From positions 70,682 through 128,639 of the forward strand of contig PXRE01000008.1 in NCBI GenBank assembly GCA_003021085.1: DNA of 57,958 nt, in the 5' to 3' direction. The translations under genes and the position numbers were made by a program. Within the stretch, counting starts at the first letter, position 1; every line of letters begins with the position of its first letter. Below are positions 19,010-26,473 of this stretch, one piece after another. This DNA is from Halobacteriales archaeon QS_1_68_20 (GTDB lineage Archaea > Halobacteriota > Halobacteria > Halobacteriales > PXRE01). The notes under the pieces are model-generated. The model worked only from the letters and a program-made list of their open reading frames with translations. It did no database searches and was not told the origin of the DNA.

Positions 19010-19630
19010 ATGGAGAGATCTAGTCGTTTAAAGATTGTTCGGAGACGGACGCTCCTCCGAAGCAGCGTCCCGGTAGCACTGGTTGGGCTCGCAGGCTGCC
19101 TCGACGGAACCTCTGGATCGAACGACCAGACCGCGACCGACGAGCGATCCTTCGACACGCCCGCTCCCGGGGAGTGCGAACAGGCGCGACGGCCGGAGCC
19201 GACGCCGACTGAAGAGGGGCTTCAGCCCCAAGAGTATCCGTCGTATCCCCAGTCGCTTAACAGGAACTCCGCCGAGCGGTTCGCGGAAGAGTACGAAACG
19301 GCATACCAGCACAACCACTTCATCGCCGAGAAGTTCATCGATGGCATCGACTCCGTCGGTCCCTGGGCCAGTGCGACTCGAATCGTGGAAGACGCTGGCG
19401 ATTACTTCGTCGGCGTCAACGGGAGAGTCAACGTCGCTGACGAGGAACAGCCGGAGTACACGGAGACGCCGACGCCTGAACCAGCCCCAACCGGCACCAG
19501 GCCGATCGCCGCCTGGTACTATCTCACGGATCGGTTCGCCCTCCGGAAAGAAATCTCCGAAGGAAGACGGAAGATAGACGAGAGTGACACCCCGGATCTC
19601 CAGGGTGCGACCGTCGTCGTCTGTAACTGA
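19010..19630 (+). CDS. Array unit A: Tat lipoprotein, ~206 aa
   Basis: The protein begins with an RRRTLLRSSVPVALVGLAGC signal whose lipobox (LAGC) lies at about residues 27-30, so it should be lipid-anchored outside the membrane. A Pro/Thr linker follows, then a conserved domain beginning YPSYPQSLNRNSAERFAEEY and ending AAWYYLTDRFALRKE and DLQGATVVVCN. The same layout occurs in units B and C. It is divergent from the two-gene operon and convergent on the next lhr tail, 27 bases away. By analogy with toxin-immunity modules it could protect the cell surface, but nothing in the sequence proves this. GC content is higher than in its two partner genes. Confidence 0.85.
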   Translation: MERSSRLKIVRRRTLLRSSVPVALVGLAGCLDGTSGSNDQTATDERSFDTPAPGECEQARRPEPTPTEEGLQPQEYPSYPQSLNRNSAERFAEEYETAYQHNHFIAEKFIDGIDSVGPWASATRIVEDAGDYFVGVNGRVNVADEEQPEYTETPTPEPAPTGTRPIAAWYYLTDRFALRKEISEGRRKIDESDTPDLQGATVVVCN

Positions 19631-19657
19631 CCCGCTTCGTTCGGGCGACCTCCACCC

Positions 19658-19969
19658 TCACCAGAACGACCGCGTCCGGGCGTACTCGCGTTCCCGCTCC
19701 AGGATGTCGCGGTAGAACTCAAACAAACTGTTCCAATACTTGTCCCAGTTACTGCATATCAATGTTCCATCATAATCCCCACAACCTTCGTGCAGCGCCG
19801 GTATGCCTTTGTTGGAGATAGATACGTTCGCGGAGTCAGAATGGTTGTGGAATGCCTTCTCTAAGTAGGTCTTCGCAACTTTCCCGGCTCTATCCGGGGC
19901 GTACCCCGCATTATAGGAAAAGTTTCGAAGTTCGTTCGACAGCCAAATTTTGATCTCGTACGTAGTCAT
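19658..19969 (-). CDS. Array unit B: truncated 254-aa-type protein fused to the Lhr C-terminus
   Basis: The first ~83 residues match the N-terminal third of the 254-aa proteins ([40 protein letters not shown]). After NSLF the frame passes directly into the Lhr tail, [20 protein letters not shown], and stops at the lhr stop codon (19658-19660). About 0.55 kb has therefore been deleted in frame. The 103-aa chimera lacks the EEVAHSLH region and most cysteines, so the original activity is probably lost, although an intact start and the coupled upstream gene remain. The junction sits at a short shared AACTC. Confidence 0.85.
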   Translation of the reverse strand: MTTYEIKIWLSNELRNFSYNAGYAPDRAGKVAKTYLEKAFHNHSDSANVSISNKGIPALHEGCGDYDGTLICSNWDKYWNSLFEFYRDILEREREYARTRSFW

Positions 19970-19971
19970 GA

Positions 19972-20430
19972 TTACAGTGCTCGGAGGACTTTGACTTCAT
20001 CAGTACTGTTTGCGTACACTGACACCGTCTGGTCGGAAGGAAATCCGTTATGGCCAACGAAAACTGGCACCGTATCGGAAGCACCTGACGGAACTTGGGC
20101 ATCAACTACGAACTCTCCAGGGTTCGTATTAACAACAGAACCGGCGATCTCGATATTGCCCCGGAAATAAACCTCTGACACATCTTCGAGATTTCTTTGA
20201 TTCCGCCCTTTCAGTTCCCATGTACCCTCGAAAAGAGATTGTTCCCGGTAATCCTCCGGATAAATCCGGACCGTTATTGGAAGTTTCTGATCGCTGTTGT
20301 TTATTACACCGATGTCTGGAGTATTGCTTTCAACGGGGCTTTCCGCCTCAACTGGCGTAACAGCAACGGATAACACCGTTCCTCCGACGATTGATTCCAA
20401 TACTTTCCTTCTAATTATTTTCTCTGTCAC
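19972..20430 (-). CDS. Array unit B: Tat-exported 152-aa beta-rich protein
   Basis: The length equals that of unit A (152 aa), with a twin-arginine signal (IIRRKVLESIVGGTVLSVAV) and the same mature fold: PDIGVINNSDQKLPITVRIY, FEGTWELKGRNQRN and FVVDAQVPSGASDTVPVFVG. The stop is followed by two bases and the ATG of the fused gene. It is intact although its downstream partner is truncated. It is divergent from the lipoprotein at 20493, with a 62-base AT-rich spacer containing CCATAAATAAAAC. Confidence 0.85.
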   Translation of the reverse strand: MTEKIIRRKVLESIVGGTVLSVAVTPVEAESPVESNTPDIGVINNSDQKLPITVRIYPEDYREQSLFEGTWELKGRNQRNLEDVSEVYFRGNIEIAGSVVNTNPGEFVVDAQVPSGASDTVPVFVGHNGFPSDQTVSVYANSTDEVKVLRAL

Positions 20431-20492
20431 AGTGAATCAATATACTCCACCATAAATAAAACCTTTGTAGTGGGAGTCATTTAGCTCTGATC

Positions 20493-21113
20493 ATGGAGGA
20501 CTCTGATCAAATTGAGCATATTCGGAGACGATCGCTGTTCCGACGCGGTATTCCTGTCGCGCTGGCCGGGCTCGCAGGCTGCCTCGACGGAGCCACTGGA
20601 CCGAACGACAAGACGGCGACCGACGAGCGATCCTTCGACACGCCCGCCCCCGGAGAGTGCGAACAGGTATCACGGCCACAGCCGACGCCGACTAACGAAG
20701 GTCTTCAGCCCCGGAAGTATCCGTCGTATCCCCAGTCCCTGGACAAAGACGCCGCCAAACAGTTCGCCGAAGAATACGAACGGGTATACCAACACAATTA
20801 CTACGTCGCCGAGGAGTTCATCCATGGAATCGACGATATCTCGACCGGAGCCGGCGTAGCCCGGGCCGTAGAGGACGCCGGCGAGTACTTCGTCGGCGTG
20901 AACGGACGGATCGATACCGCAGACCTGGAACAACCGGAGGGCACCGGAACGTCTACGCCGTCCCCTGCCGCAACCAGCTCGTCCTCATTCGCCGCCTGGT
21001 ACTACCTCACGGATCGGTTCGCCCTCCGGAGGGAAGTCTCCGGCGGAAGACCGGACATCGACGAAGGCGACGACCCGAACCTCCAGGGTGCGACCGTCGT
21101 CGTCTGCAACTGA
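20493..21113 (+). CDS. Array unit B: Tat lipoprotein, 206 aa
   Basis: The N-terminal signal is IRRRSLFRRGIPVALAGLAG with lipobox LAGC, followed by the linker FDTPAPGECEQVSRPQPTPT and the conserved domain YPSYPQSLDKDAAKQFAEEY through AAWYYLTDRFALRRE to a VVVCN end. The closest relatives in view are the unit A and unit C lipoproteins. Variable positions concentrate in the middle (DDISTGAGVARAVEDAGEYF against DSVGPWASATRIVEDAGDYF). It is convergent on the lhr tail copy at 21141. Confidence 0.85.
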   Translation: MEDSDQIEHIRRRSLFRRGIPVALAGLAGCLDGATGPNDKTATDERSFDTPAPGECEQVSRPQPTPTNEGLQPRKYPSYPQSLDKDAAKQFAEEYERVYQHNYYVAEEFIHGIDDISTGAGVARAVEDAGEYFVGVNGRIDTADLEQPEGTGTSTPSPAATSSSSFAAWYYLTDRFALRREVSGGRPDIDEGDDPNLQGATVVVCN

Positions 21114-21140
21114 CCCGCTTCGTTCGCGTGTCGTCCACCC

Positions 21141-21271
21141 TCACCAGAACGACCGCGTCCGGGCGTATTCCCGCTCGCGCTCCAGGATGTCGCGGTAGAA
21201 CTCGTCCTCGTCCTCCCGCAGTTTGGCGATGATCCGGGCGGCGTTGGTCGGGCCGACGCCGCGGGCCGCCA
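21141..21271 (-). pseudogene. lhr 3'-end remnant, copy 3
   Basis: The stretch encodes the last ~43 residues of Lhr in frame to the TGA at 21141-21143. It is close to the native tail (from 23245) through GTTGGTCGGGCCGACGCCGC, and similarity ends at about 21271 where the unit C 254-aa gene's 3' flank begins. It has no start codon. Confidence 0.9.
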
Positions 21272-21285
21272 ACACACAGACCGCT

Positions 21286-22047
21286 CTAGGGACCTGGGTT
21301 CGTGGTAAAGTGGTCTATGGAACAATCGGAGTACCAGTGTGCCCAACCATCGGCAACATCATCGCCATCCCAGTCAGTGTCGCTCTTGTCTGCGTACTCG
21401 TTACAGTTATTATAGTCCACTCCAGCTCCGCTATACGCACCGTCTGCGCCAACCCGACCTACCGGAGTGATGTAACCGTCACCGTTGTTGTACTTTACTG
21501 TACCATAGTCATGGGATTCCCTCCCATCACCATCTTTGTCAGGTTTACTATTGTTGTAGTGTAACGAGTGAGCGACCTCCTCCTGAATCGCATCGATCGC
21601 TTTATCCTCACAGTCGGTGCCGAATTTTTTGTAGTTATCGGGATCAGCCGCTAGTAACTTCCTTCCAACGCACGCATACGCCCAGTGACTCTGCCCCCAA
21701 CCCTGTGAACAGGCAGTCCCATTGGTGATCAATAAATTGGTATCACGTGCAAGGGACAGGTCGGTACAATCAGCCGTGGAGTAATCCTTCCACCAGTCCC
21801 ACATGGTGTTCCAGTACTTATCCCAGTTACTACATATCATGGTTCCGTCATAATCGACACAACCTTCATACGGTACTGGTATCCCGGTTTGGGAGATAGA
21901 CACATTCGCGGAATCGGTGTGGTTGTGAAACGCGTTCTCAATGTAGGTCTTTCCAATTTTCGCGGCTCTATCCGGCGCATAGCCCGAATTGAAAGAATGG
22001 TTTCTCAATTCGTTCGAAAGCCAAATTTTGATTTTATACGTTGTCAT
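21286..22047 (-). CDS. Array unit C: Cys-rich 253-aa protein with degenerate HExxH-like motif
   Basis: This full-length paralogue of the unit A protein is roughly two thirds identical by eye. Conserved blocks include [68 protein letters not shown] and [18 protein letters not shown]. Eight cysteines are shared with unit A; the CC pair of A is reduced to one Cys. The conservation of EEVAH, with Glu where a zincin would have His, argues that this is a feature of the family and not a chance mutation. The gene follows the frameshifted 152-type gene by two bases, and the 3' flank (AGGGACCTGG then TTCxTGG on the + strand) matches unit A. Confidence 0.85.
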   Translation of the reverse strand: MTTYKIKIWLSNELRNHSFNSGYAPDRAAKIGKTYIENAFHNHTDSANVSISQTGIPVPYEGCVDYDGTMICSNWDKYWNTMWDWWKDYSTADCTDLSLARDTNLLITNGTACSQGWGQSHWAYACVGRKLLAADPDNYKKFGTDCEDKAIDAIQEEVAHSLHYNNSKPDKDGDGRESHDYGTVKYNNGDGYITPVGRVGADGAYSGAGVDYNNCNEYADKSDTDWDGDDVADGWAHWYSDCSIDHFTTNPGP

Positions 22048-22049
22048 AA

Positions 22050-22507
22050 TTACAGTGCCTGGAGGACTTCGACTTCGTCGGTTCTGTTTGCATACACGGA
22101 TACCGTTTGGTCTGGAGGGAGTCCACCCGGTCCGACAGAAATCTGAGACGTATCGGATGCTCCCGACGGTACCTGGGCATTAACCACGAACTCTCCAGAA
22201 CCTACGTCAACCGATGAACTAGAAGCCACTATGTTACCCCGGAGTAGACCTCCGACACGTCCTCAACTCCCGTCTGGTTCCGCCCTTTTAGTTCCCATGT
22301 ATTCTCAAAAACCGATAGTCCAATGTAATCTTCAGGATAAATACGGACCTTGATTGGAAGTCTTTCCTGACTATTGTTTACAACACCGATGTCGGGATGG
22401 CCGTCATCTAAGTTCCTGTGCGCATCAACTGGAGTAACCGCAATGGTGGACAATGCACCACATGCCACTGATTCCATCATCTTCCGTCTGTTTATTTTCC
22501 CTGTCAC
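22050..22507 (-). pseudogene. Array unit C: frameshifted 152-aa-type Tat-exported protein
   Basis: The first ~88 residues match units A and B (RRKMMESVACGALSTIAVTP signal, PDIGVVNNSQERLPIKVRIY, FENTWELKGRNQTG), then the frame ends at VSEVYSGVT. The rest (FVVNAQVPSGASDTSQISVG, QTVSVYANRTDEVEVLQAL) continues in another frame to a TAA at 22050-22052. Total length is 458 bases against 459 in units A and B, so one base is missing near 22235 (CGGAGTAG where the others have CGGAAGTAA and CGGAAATAA). Real inactivation or a sequencing error are both possible. Confidence 0.85.
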
Positions 22508-22614
22508 GTGAATTAGTTATCTCCTTATTATTTAAAATTTTTTCATGTTAATAATATATTAGATATTCATAATTTGTCCATCAGATATTAGTTGTCATGG
22601 AATGATTCCATTGT

Positions 22615-23217
22615 ATGAAGAGTATTCGAAGACGTGTACTTCTCCAGCGCGCTATTCCTGCCTCATTGGTCGGACTTACAGGCTGTCTCGACGAAGCAAT
22701 AAGTTCGAACGACCAGACGTCGACCGACAAGCGGACCTTCGACACGCCCGCCCCCGGAGAGTGCGAACAGGCGCGACGACCGAAGCCGACACCAACCGAG
22801 GAGGGGCTTCAGCCCCAGGAGTATCCGTCGTATCCCTCGTCCCTGGACAAAGACGCCGCCGAACGGTTCGCCGAGGAGTACGAAGAGGCGTACCAGCACA
22901 ACCACTACGTCGCCGCGGAGTTCAGGGTTGGTATTGACGACGTCCTAGTCTCGGGCGGCGCGGCGCGAGTCGTGGAAGACGCCGGAGAGTTCTTCGTCGG
23001 GGTAAACGGGAGGATCGATACCGCCGACGAGGAACAGCCGGAGTACACGGAGACGCCGACGCCAGAACCAGCTCCAACCGGCACGAAAACGTTCGCCGCG
23101 TGGTATTACCTCACGGATCGGTTCGCCCTCCGGAACGAGGTCGAAGCCGACGGAATGGGATTCGACGAGGGCGACGACCCGGATCTCCAGGGTGCGACCG
23201 TCGTCGTCTGTAACTGA
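22615..23217 (+). CDS. Array unit C: Tat lipoprotein, 200 aa
   Basis: The signal is SIRRRVLLQRAIPASLVGLT with lipobox LTGC, then the same linker (FDTPAPGECEQARRPKPTPT) and domain (YPSYPSSLDKDAAERFAEEY, AAWYYLTDRFALRNE, DLQGATVVVCN). The start was set at the ATG at 22615; an upstream ATG (22597) is stopped after two codons, which suggests the N-terminus was shortened compared with units A and B. Its 3' 40 bases plus the spacer and lhr tail are almost identical to the unit A end. It converges on the native lhr gene. Confidence 0.85.
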   Translation: MKSIRRRVLLQRAIPASLVGLTGCLDEAISSNDQTSTDKRTFDTPAPGECEQARRPKPTPTEEGLQPQEYPSYPSSLDKDAAERFAEEYEEAYQHNHYVAAEFRVGIDDVLVSGGAARVVEDAGEFFVGVNGRIDTADEEQPEYTETPTPEPAPTGTKTFAAWYYLTDRFALRNEVEADGMGFDEGDDPDLQGATVVVCN

Positions 23218-23244
23218 CCCGCTTCGTTTGGGCGACCTCCACCC

Positions 23245-26073
23245 TCACCAGAACGACCGCGTCCGGGCGTACTCGCGTTCCCGCTCCAGGATGTCCCGGT
23301 AGAACTCGTCCTCGTCCTCCCGCAGTTTGGCGATGATCCGGGCGGCGTTGGTCGGCCCGACCCCGCGGGCCGCCAGCGCGATCACGGCCTGCTTGCCGTG
23401 GGCCTGCACGAGGTTGGCCGAACGGTGCGCCCGCCGGGTGAGGTCCTCCTGCTCGTCGGTCTTCTCGCTGGCGCGGACCGCCTCGACGGTCTCCTCGTCC
23501 CAGGGTTTCAGCGCGGCGATGCGGGTGGACTCGCAGTTCGGACACTGCGGCTGGTCGGGGACCCGCCGGACCTTGGTTCGGGAGGTCCACTCGCCACAGT
23601 GGACACAGAGCAGGATCACGCGGTCGTTGCGCAGGCGCTCGCGCACGGCATCGATGACGCTGGCGTCGGCGTTCTCGGGGGCCAGCAGTTCCTGCCCACC
23701 CGAGCGGCCGCCGCGACCGACCGGAGTACGCCCGCCGACCGTGACGACCTCGACGTCGCCGCCCTGGATGCTCCGGAGCACGTCGGCCGCCCGGTCGACG
23801 TCGAGGTCCTCGTGGAACACCTCGCGGATCGCCTCCTCGTAGACCGGCGTCCCCTCCAGGGCCGACAGGAGCCGCGACCCCCGGAAGTTCGACCCGTCCT
23901 CCAGTCTGCCGAACTTCGAGGCGACCTGCGCGAGTTTGAACTCCAGGCGCTCGGCGTTCTTCAGCGACAGTTCGAGGATCGACCGCACGTGCCCCGGGTC
24001 GGTGTCCCGGAGGACGGCCGCTACGTCGCTACCGCTGAGCTTCGGGGGCACGTCGAGTTCGATCCGGTAGGGGTCGACGTCCAGGCCGACCGAGGACCCG
24101 GTCCGCTGGCCCAGAAGCGCCGACAGCACCCGGCCCAGGGTCTCGTTGGCTTGGTGGCCGAACGCGGCGTTGACGACCGCTTTCCCGCGCTCGAACTCGA
24201 CGACGAACCGGTCGTCGGTCGGCACCGGATGGCCCTCCTCGACGTGCTCGGCGAGTCGTTCCAGCGCACCCGCGATGGTGTCCGCGTCGGCCGGATACCG
24301 GGCCGACAGGTCGCGGGCGACGGCCTGGTGGTCGGCGCCCGACTCCCGTTGCCGGGCCGCGACCTCGCGGAGTTCGCCGACCTCCTGGGCGACGGCGTAC
24401 GGGACTGGAATCTCCTCGCCGATCCAGGAAGGGACCTCGCCGCCGGGGTCCTCGATGGGCGAGACGGTCACCTGCTCGTCGTCCTCGTCGATCTCGGTGA
24501 TCCGCCACATCCGCCCGCCCTGGATGAACACCTCGCCCGGCGCGGCGAAGTTGACGACGAAGCGCTCGTCCAGCGTGCCGACCGTGCTCCCGGTCGCCAC
24601 GTCGTGGACGGTGTAGGTCGCCTCGTCGGGGATCATCGAGAGGTTGGCGTAGAAGTACTGCCAGGTCCCCCCGGACTTCTCCAGGGTGTCGGCCTCCCGG
24701 TCCAGCCAGACTACACGGTTGCCCGACAGTTCCTCGACGACCTCTCGGAAGGCCTCGGCCGAGATGTCCCGGAAGGGGTAGGCCCGCGTGACGATTTCGT
24801 ATGCCCGCGCGGCCGACACCTCGCCGAAGTCCATCACGATGCCGACCACCTGGTTGGCAACGGTGTCGAGGCTCCCGTGGTGGATGGCGGCCGGTTCGAC
24901 GTTGCCCGCCTTCCCCCGGCGGGCGATGACCAGCGACTCCAGTACCTCGTCGGCCCGGGTCGCCACGACCGTCCCCCTGCTCACCTGGTCGGCGCGGTGG
25001 CCCGCGCGGCCGACCCGCTGGAGGAGTCGCGCCACCTCGCGAGGACTCTGGTACTGGACGACGTGGTCGACCCGGCCGACGTCGATGCCCAGTTCCATCG
25101 ACGAGGTACACAGCAGGCCGTCCAGTTCGCCGGCCTTGAACCGGTCTTCCACGTCGATTCGGGCCTCCTTCGACAGCGACCCGTGGTGGACCTCGACGTT
25201 GGCGTCCAGTTCGCGGACCCGAGACCCCAGCGCCTCCGCGGTCTGGCGGGTGTTGACGAAGATCAGCGTCGACTCGTTGGCTTCGACCAGTTCCAGGATG
25301 GTGCGGACGTGGCTGGCCACCGCCTCCGTCGTCATCAACTCGCCGGCCAGGTTCTCGTCGCCGCCGGTGACCTCAGGGGTCAGCACTTCCACGTCGAGTT
25401 TGCTCCCGACGTCGACCTCCACGACGGTACACCCCCGGTCGCCAGTCAGGAAGCGGCCGACCTCCTCGGGGTCGCCCACGGTCGCGGAGAGGCCGACCCG
25501 CTGGAACGGACCAGCCACCTCGCGCAACCGTTCCATGCCGACCGCGAGTTGGGCCCCTCGCTTGGAGGGCGCCAGTTCGTGGACCTCGTCGACCACGACG
25601 TGTTCGACCGCCGCCAGCGCCTCCCGGAGGCGCTCGCCGGTGAGCATCGCCTGGAGCGTCTCGGGCGTGGTCACCAGGACGTCCGGCGGGTTCGTGGCCT
25701 GCTGGCGGCGCTGGTAGTCGGAGGTGTCGCCGTGGCGGACCTGCACGTCCAGGCCCAGTTTCTCGCCCCACCACTCCAGGCGCTGGCGCATGTCGCGGTT
25801 GAGCGCCCGGAGCGGCGTGACGTACAGCGCGGAGACGCCGAAGGGCATCTCCGCGTCCTCGCGGCGCTGGACCATCGCGTCGAAGACGGGAAGCATCGCC
25901 GTCTCGGTCTTGCCGGTCCCGGTGGGCGCGACGACCAGCGCGTTCCGGCCGGCGGCGATGGGCGGGACGGCGCGGCGCTGTGGCTCCGTGGGGTCCTCGA
26001 ACCCGCGTTCCGCGAGCGCCGCCCGCACCGTCTCGCCGAGGTGGTCGAACGCGCCCCCGCCCGCCGCTGGCAT
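23245..26073 (-). CDS. lhr: Lhr-type ATP-dependent DNA helicase
   Basis: The 942-aa protein has an SF2 DEAD/H-box core: Walker A in VVAPTGTGKTETAM, the DEVH Walker B box in VVDEVHELAPSKRG, LSATVGDPEEV (motif III), and QRVGRAGHRAD (motif VI). The C-terminal Lhr-specific winged-helix and beta domains follow, with a CPNC/CVHC zinc-like cluster near ILLCVHCGEWTSRTKVRRVP. Lhr helicases translocate 3'-5' and act in DNA repair and replication restart. The ATG at 26073 gives MPAAGGGAF; a GTG two codons earlier is possible. Its last ~40 codons are the sequence copied three more times in the adjacent array. Confidence 0.95.
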   Translation of the reverse strand: MPAAGGGAFDHLGETVRAALAERGFEDPTEPQRRAVPPIAAGRNALVVAPTGTGKTETAMLPVFDAMVQRREDAEMPFGVSALYVTPLRALNRDMRQRLEWWGEKLGLDVQVRHGDTSDYQRRQQATNPPDVLVTTPETLQAMLTGERLREALAAVEHVVVDEVHELAPSKRGAQLAVGMERLREVAGPFQRVGLSATVGDPEEVGRFLTGDRGCTVVEVDVGSKLDVEVLTPEVTGGDENLAGELMTTEAVASHVRTILELVEANESTLIFVNTRQTAEALGSRVRELDANVEVHHGSLSKEARIDVEDRFKAGELDGLLCTSSMELGIDVGRVDHVVQYQSPREVARLLQRVGRAGHRADQVSRGTVVATRADEVLESLVIARRGKAGNVEPAAIHHGSLDTVANQVVGIVMDFGEVSAARAYEIVTRAYPFRDISAEAFREVVEELSGNRVVWLDREADTLEKSGGTWQYFYANLSMIPDEATYTVHDVATGSTVGTLDERFVVNFAAPGEVFIQGGRMWRITEIDEDDEQVTVSPIEDPGGEVPSWIGEEIPVPYAVAQEVGELREVAARQRESGADHQAVARDLSARYPADADTIAGALERLAEHVEEGHPVPTDDRFVVEFERGKAVVNAAFGHQANETLGRVLSALLGQRTGSSVGLDVDPYRIELDVPPKLSGSDVAAVLRDTDPGHVRSILELSLKNAERLEFKLAQVASKFGRLEDGSNFRGSRLLSALEGTPVYEEAIREVFHEDLDVDRAADVLRSIQGGDVEVVTVGGRTPVGRGGRSGGQELLAPENADASVIDAVRERLRNDRVILLCVHCGEWTSRTKVRRVPDQPQCPNCESTRIAALKPWDEETVEAVRASEKTDEQEDLTRRAHRSANLVQAHGKQAVIALAARGVGPTNAARIIAKLREDEDEFYRDILEREREYARTRSFW

Positions 26074-26138
26074 CGACACACCGTCGGGGTGCGAGGCGAT
26101 TAAGGCCTCCGTTCGCGGGTCGTAGCTGGCCTACATTT

Positions 26139-26420
26139 GGTTCCACGGCGCGCGCGAGGTTCCCGTGAGTGAACCGAACGGCGGCTCGGGAGAGCTTGCT
26201 CTCCCGGTGGTTCGGGGGCGAGGCTCGTCTCGCCCCCAGCGGCTGGGGAGGCGTGAGGTTGACCCCTAGGCGTTGCATGCCGCTTGCGTTGACCCAGTTC
26301 GAGCCGGCAAGGCTAGGGGCACGCAAAACCTCGGGATGGCCACACCCTCCCCAGCCGACTGCGTTACTCTCGCGCGCCAGTGTGCCAACTCCAACGTCGA
26401 GGAACCGTGGGGCAAACCCC
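26139..26420 (+). ncRNA. Candidate structured non-coding RNA
   Basis: No gene fits here, but base pairing is dense. Perfect stems are 26187-26194 with 26199-26206 around a CTTG tetraloop; 26214-26222 with 26229-26237; and a long nested arm, 26241-26251 (GGCTGGGGAGG) with 26346-26356, enclosing GAGGTT/AACCTC (26255/26327), CCCCTAG/CTAGGGG (26263/26313) and TGCCG/CGGCA (26278/26305). An outer pairing joins GGCGCGCG near 26147 with CGCGCGCC near 26371, and GGGGCAAACCCC at 26409-26420 could end the transcript. The strand is inferred from the CUUG tetraloop. It lacks the conserved RNase P and SRP motifs I know. Part of it recurs at 19-62. Confidence 0.65.
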
Positions 26421-26473
26421 AATTCGTCGTCTAGTCCCGCAGGCTTTTGCCCTCGCCGCCGGTGGCTTCGACC

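Larger units (their letters stand above)
17592..23307. repeat. Tandem array of three ~2.1-kb gene units bounded by copies of the lhr 3' end
   Basis: Four copies of the lhr tail lie on the - strand at 17592-17707, 19658-19720, 21141-21271 and, as the native gene end, from 23245. Between each neighbouring pair is one unit: the ~254-aa gene and ~152-aa gene on the - strand and the ~200-aa lipoprotein gene on the + strand. Spacing is about 2.07, 1.48 (internally deleted) and 2.10 kb. The block 19591-19718, covering the lipoprotein 3' end, the spacer and the lhr tail, matches 23178-23305 with only two differences, while the gene cores are far more diverged. This is direct evidence for tandem duplication or repeated insertion at the lhr end with homologous exchange in the flanks. 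Confidence 0.92.

Noticed and set aside
17592..23307. Array as an integrase-driven mobile element with lhr as attachment site
   Set aside because: No integrase, recombinase or terminal inverted repeats are visible in any unit; homologous recombination between lhr tails explains the structure, so I do not call it an insertion element.
26139..26420. RNase P RNA or SRP (7S) RNA
   Set aside because: The conserved RNase P core (GAGGAAAGTC-like) and the SRP helix 8 tetraloop context are absent; only the length and strong pairing are similar.
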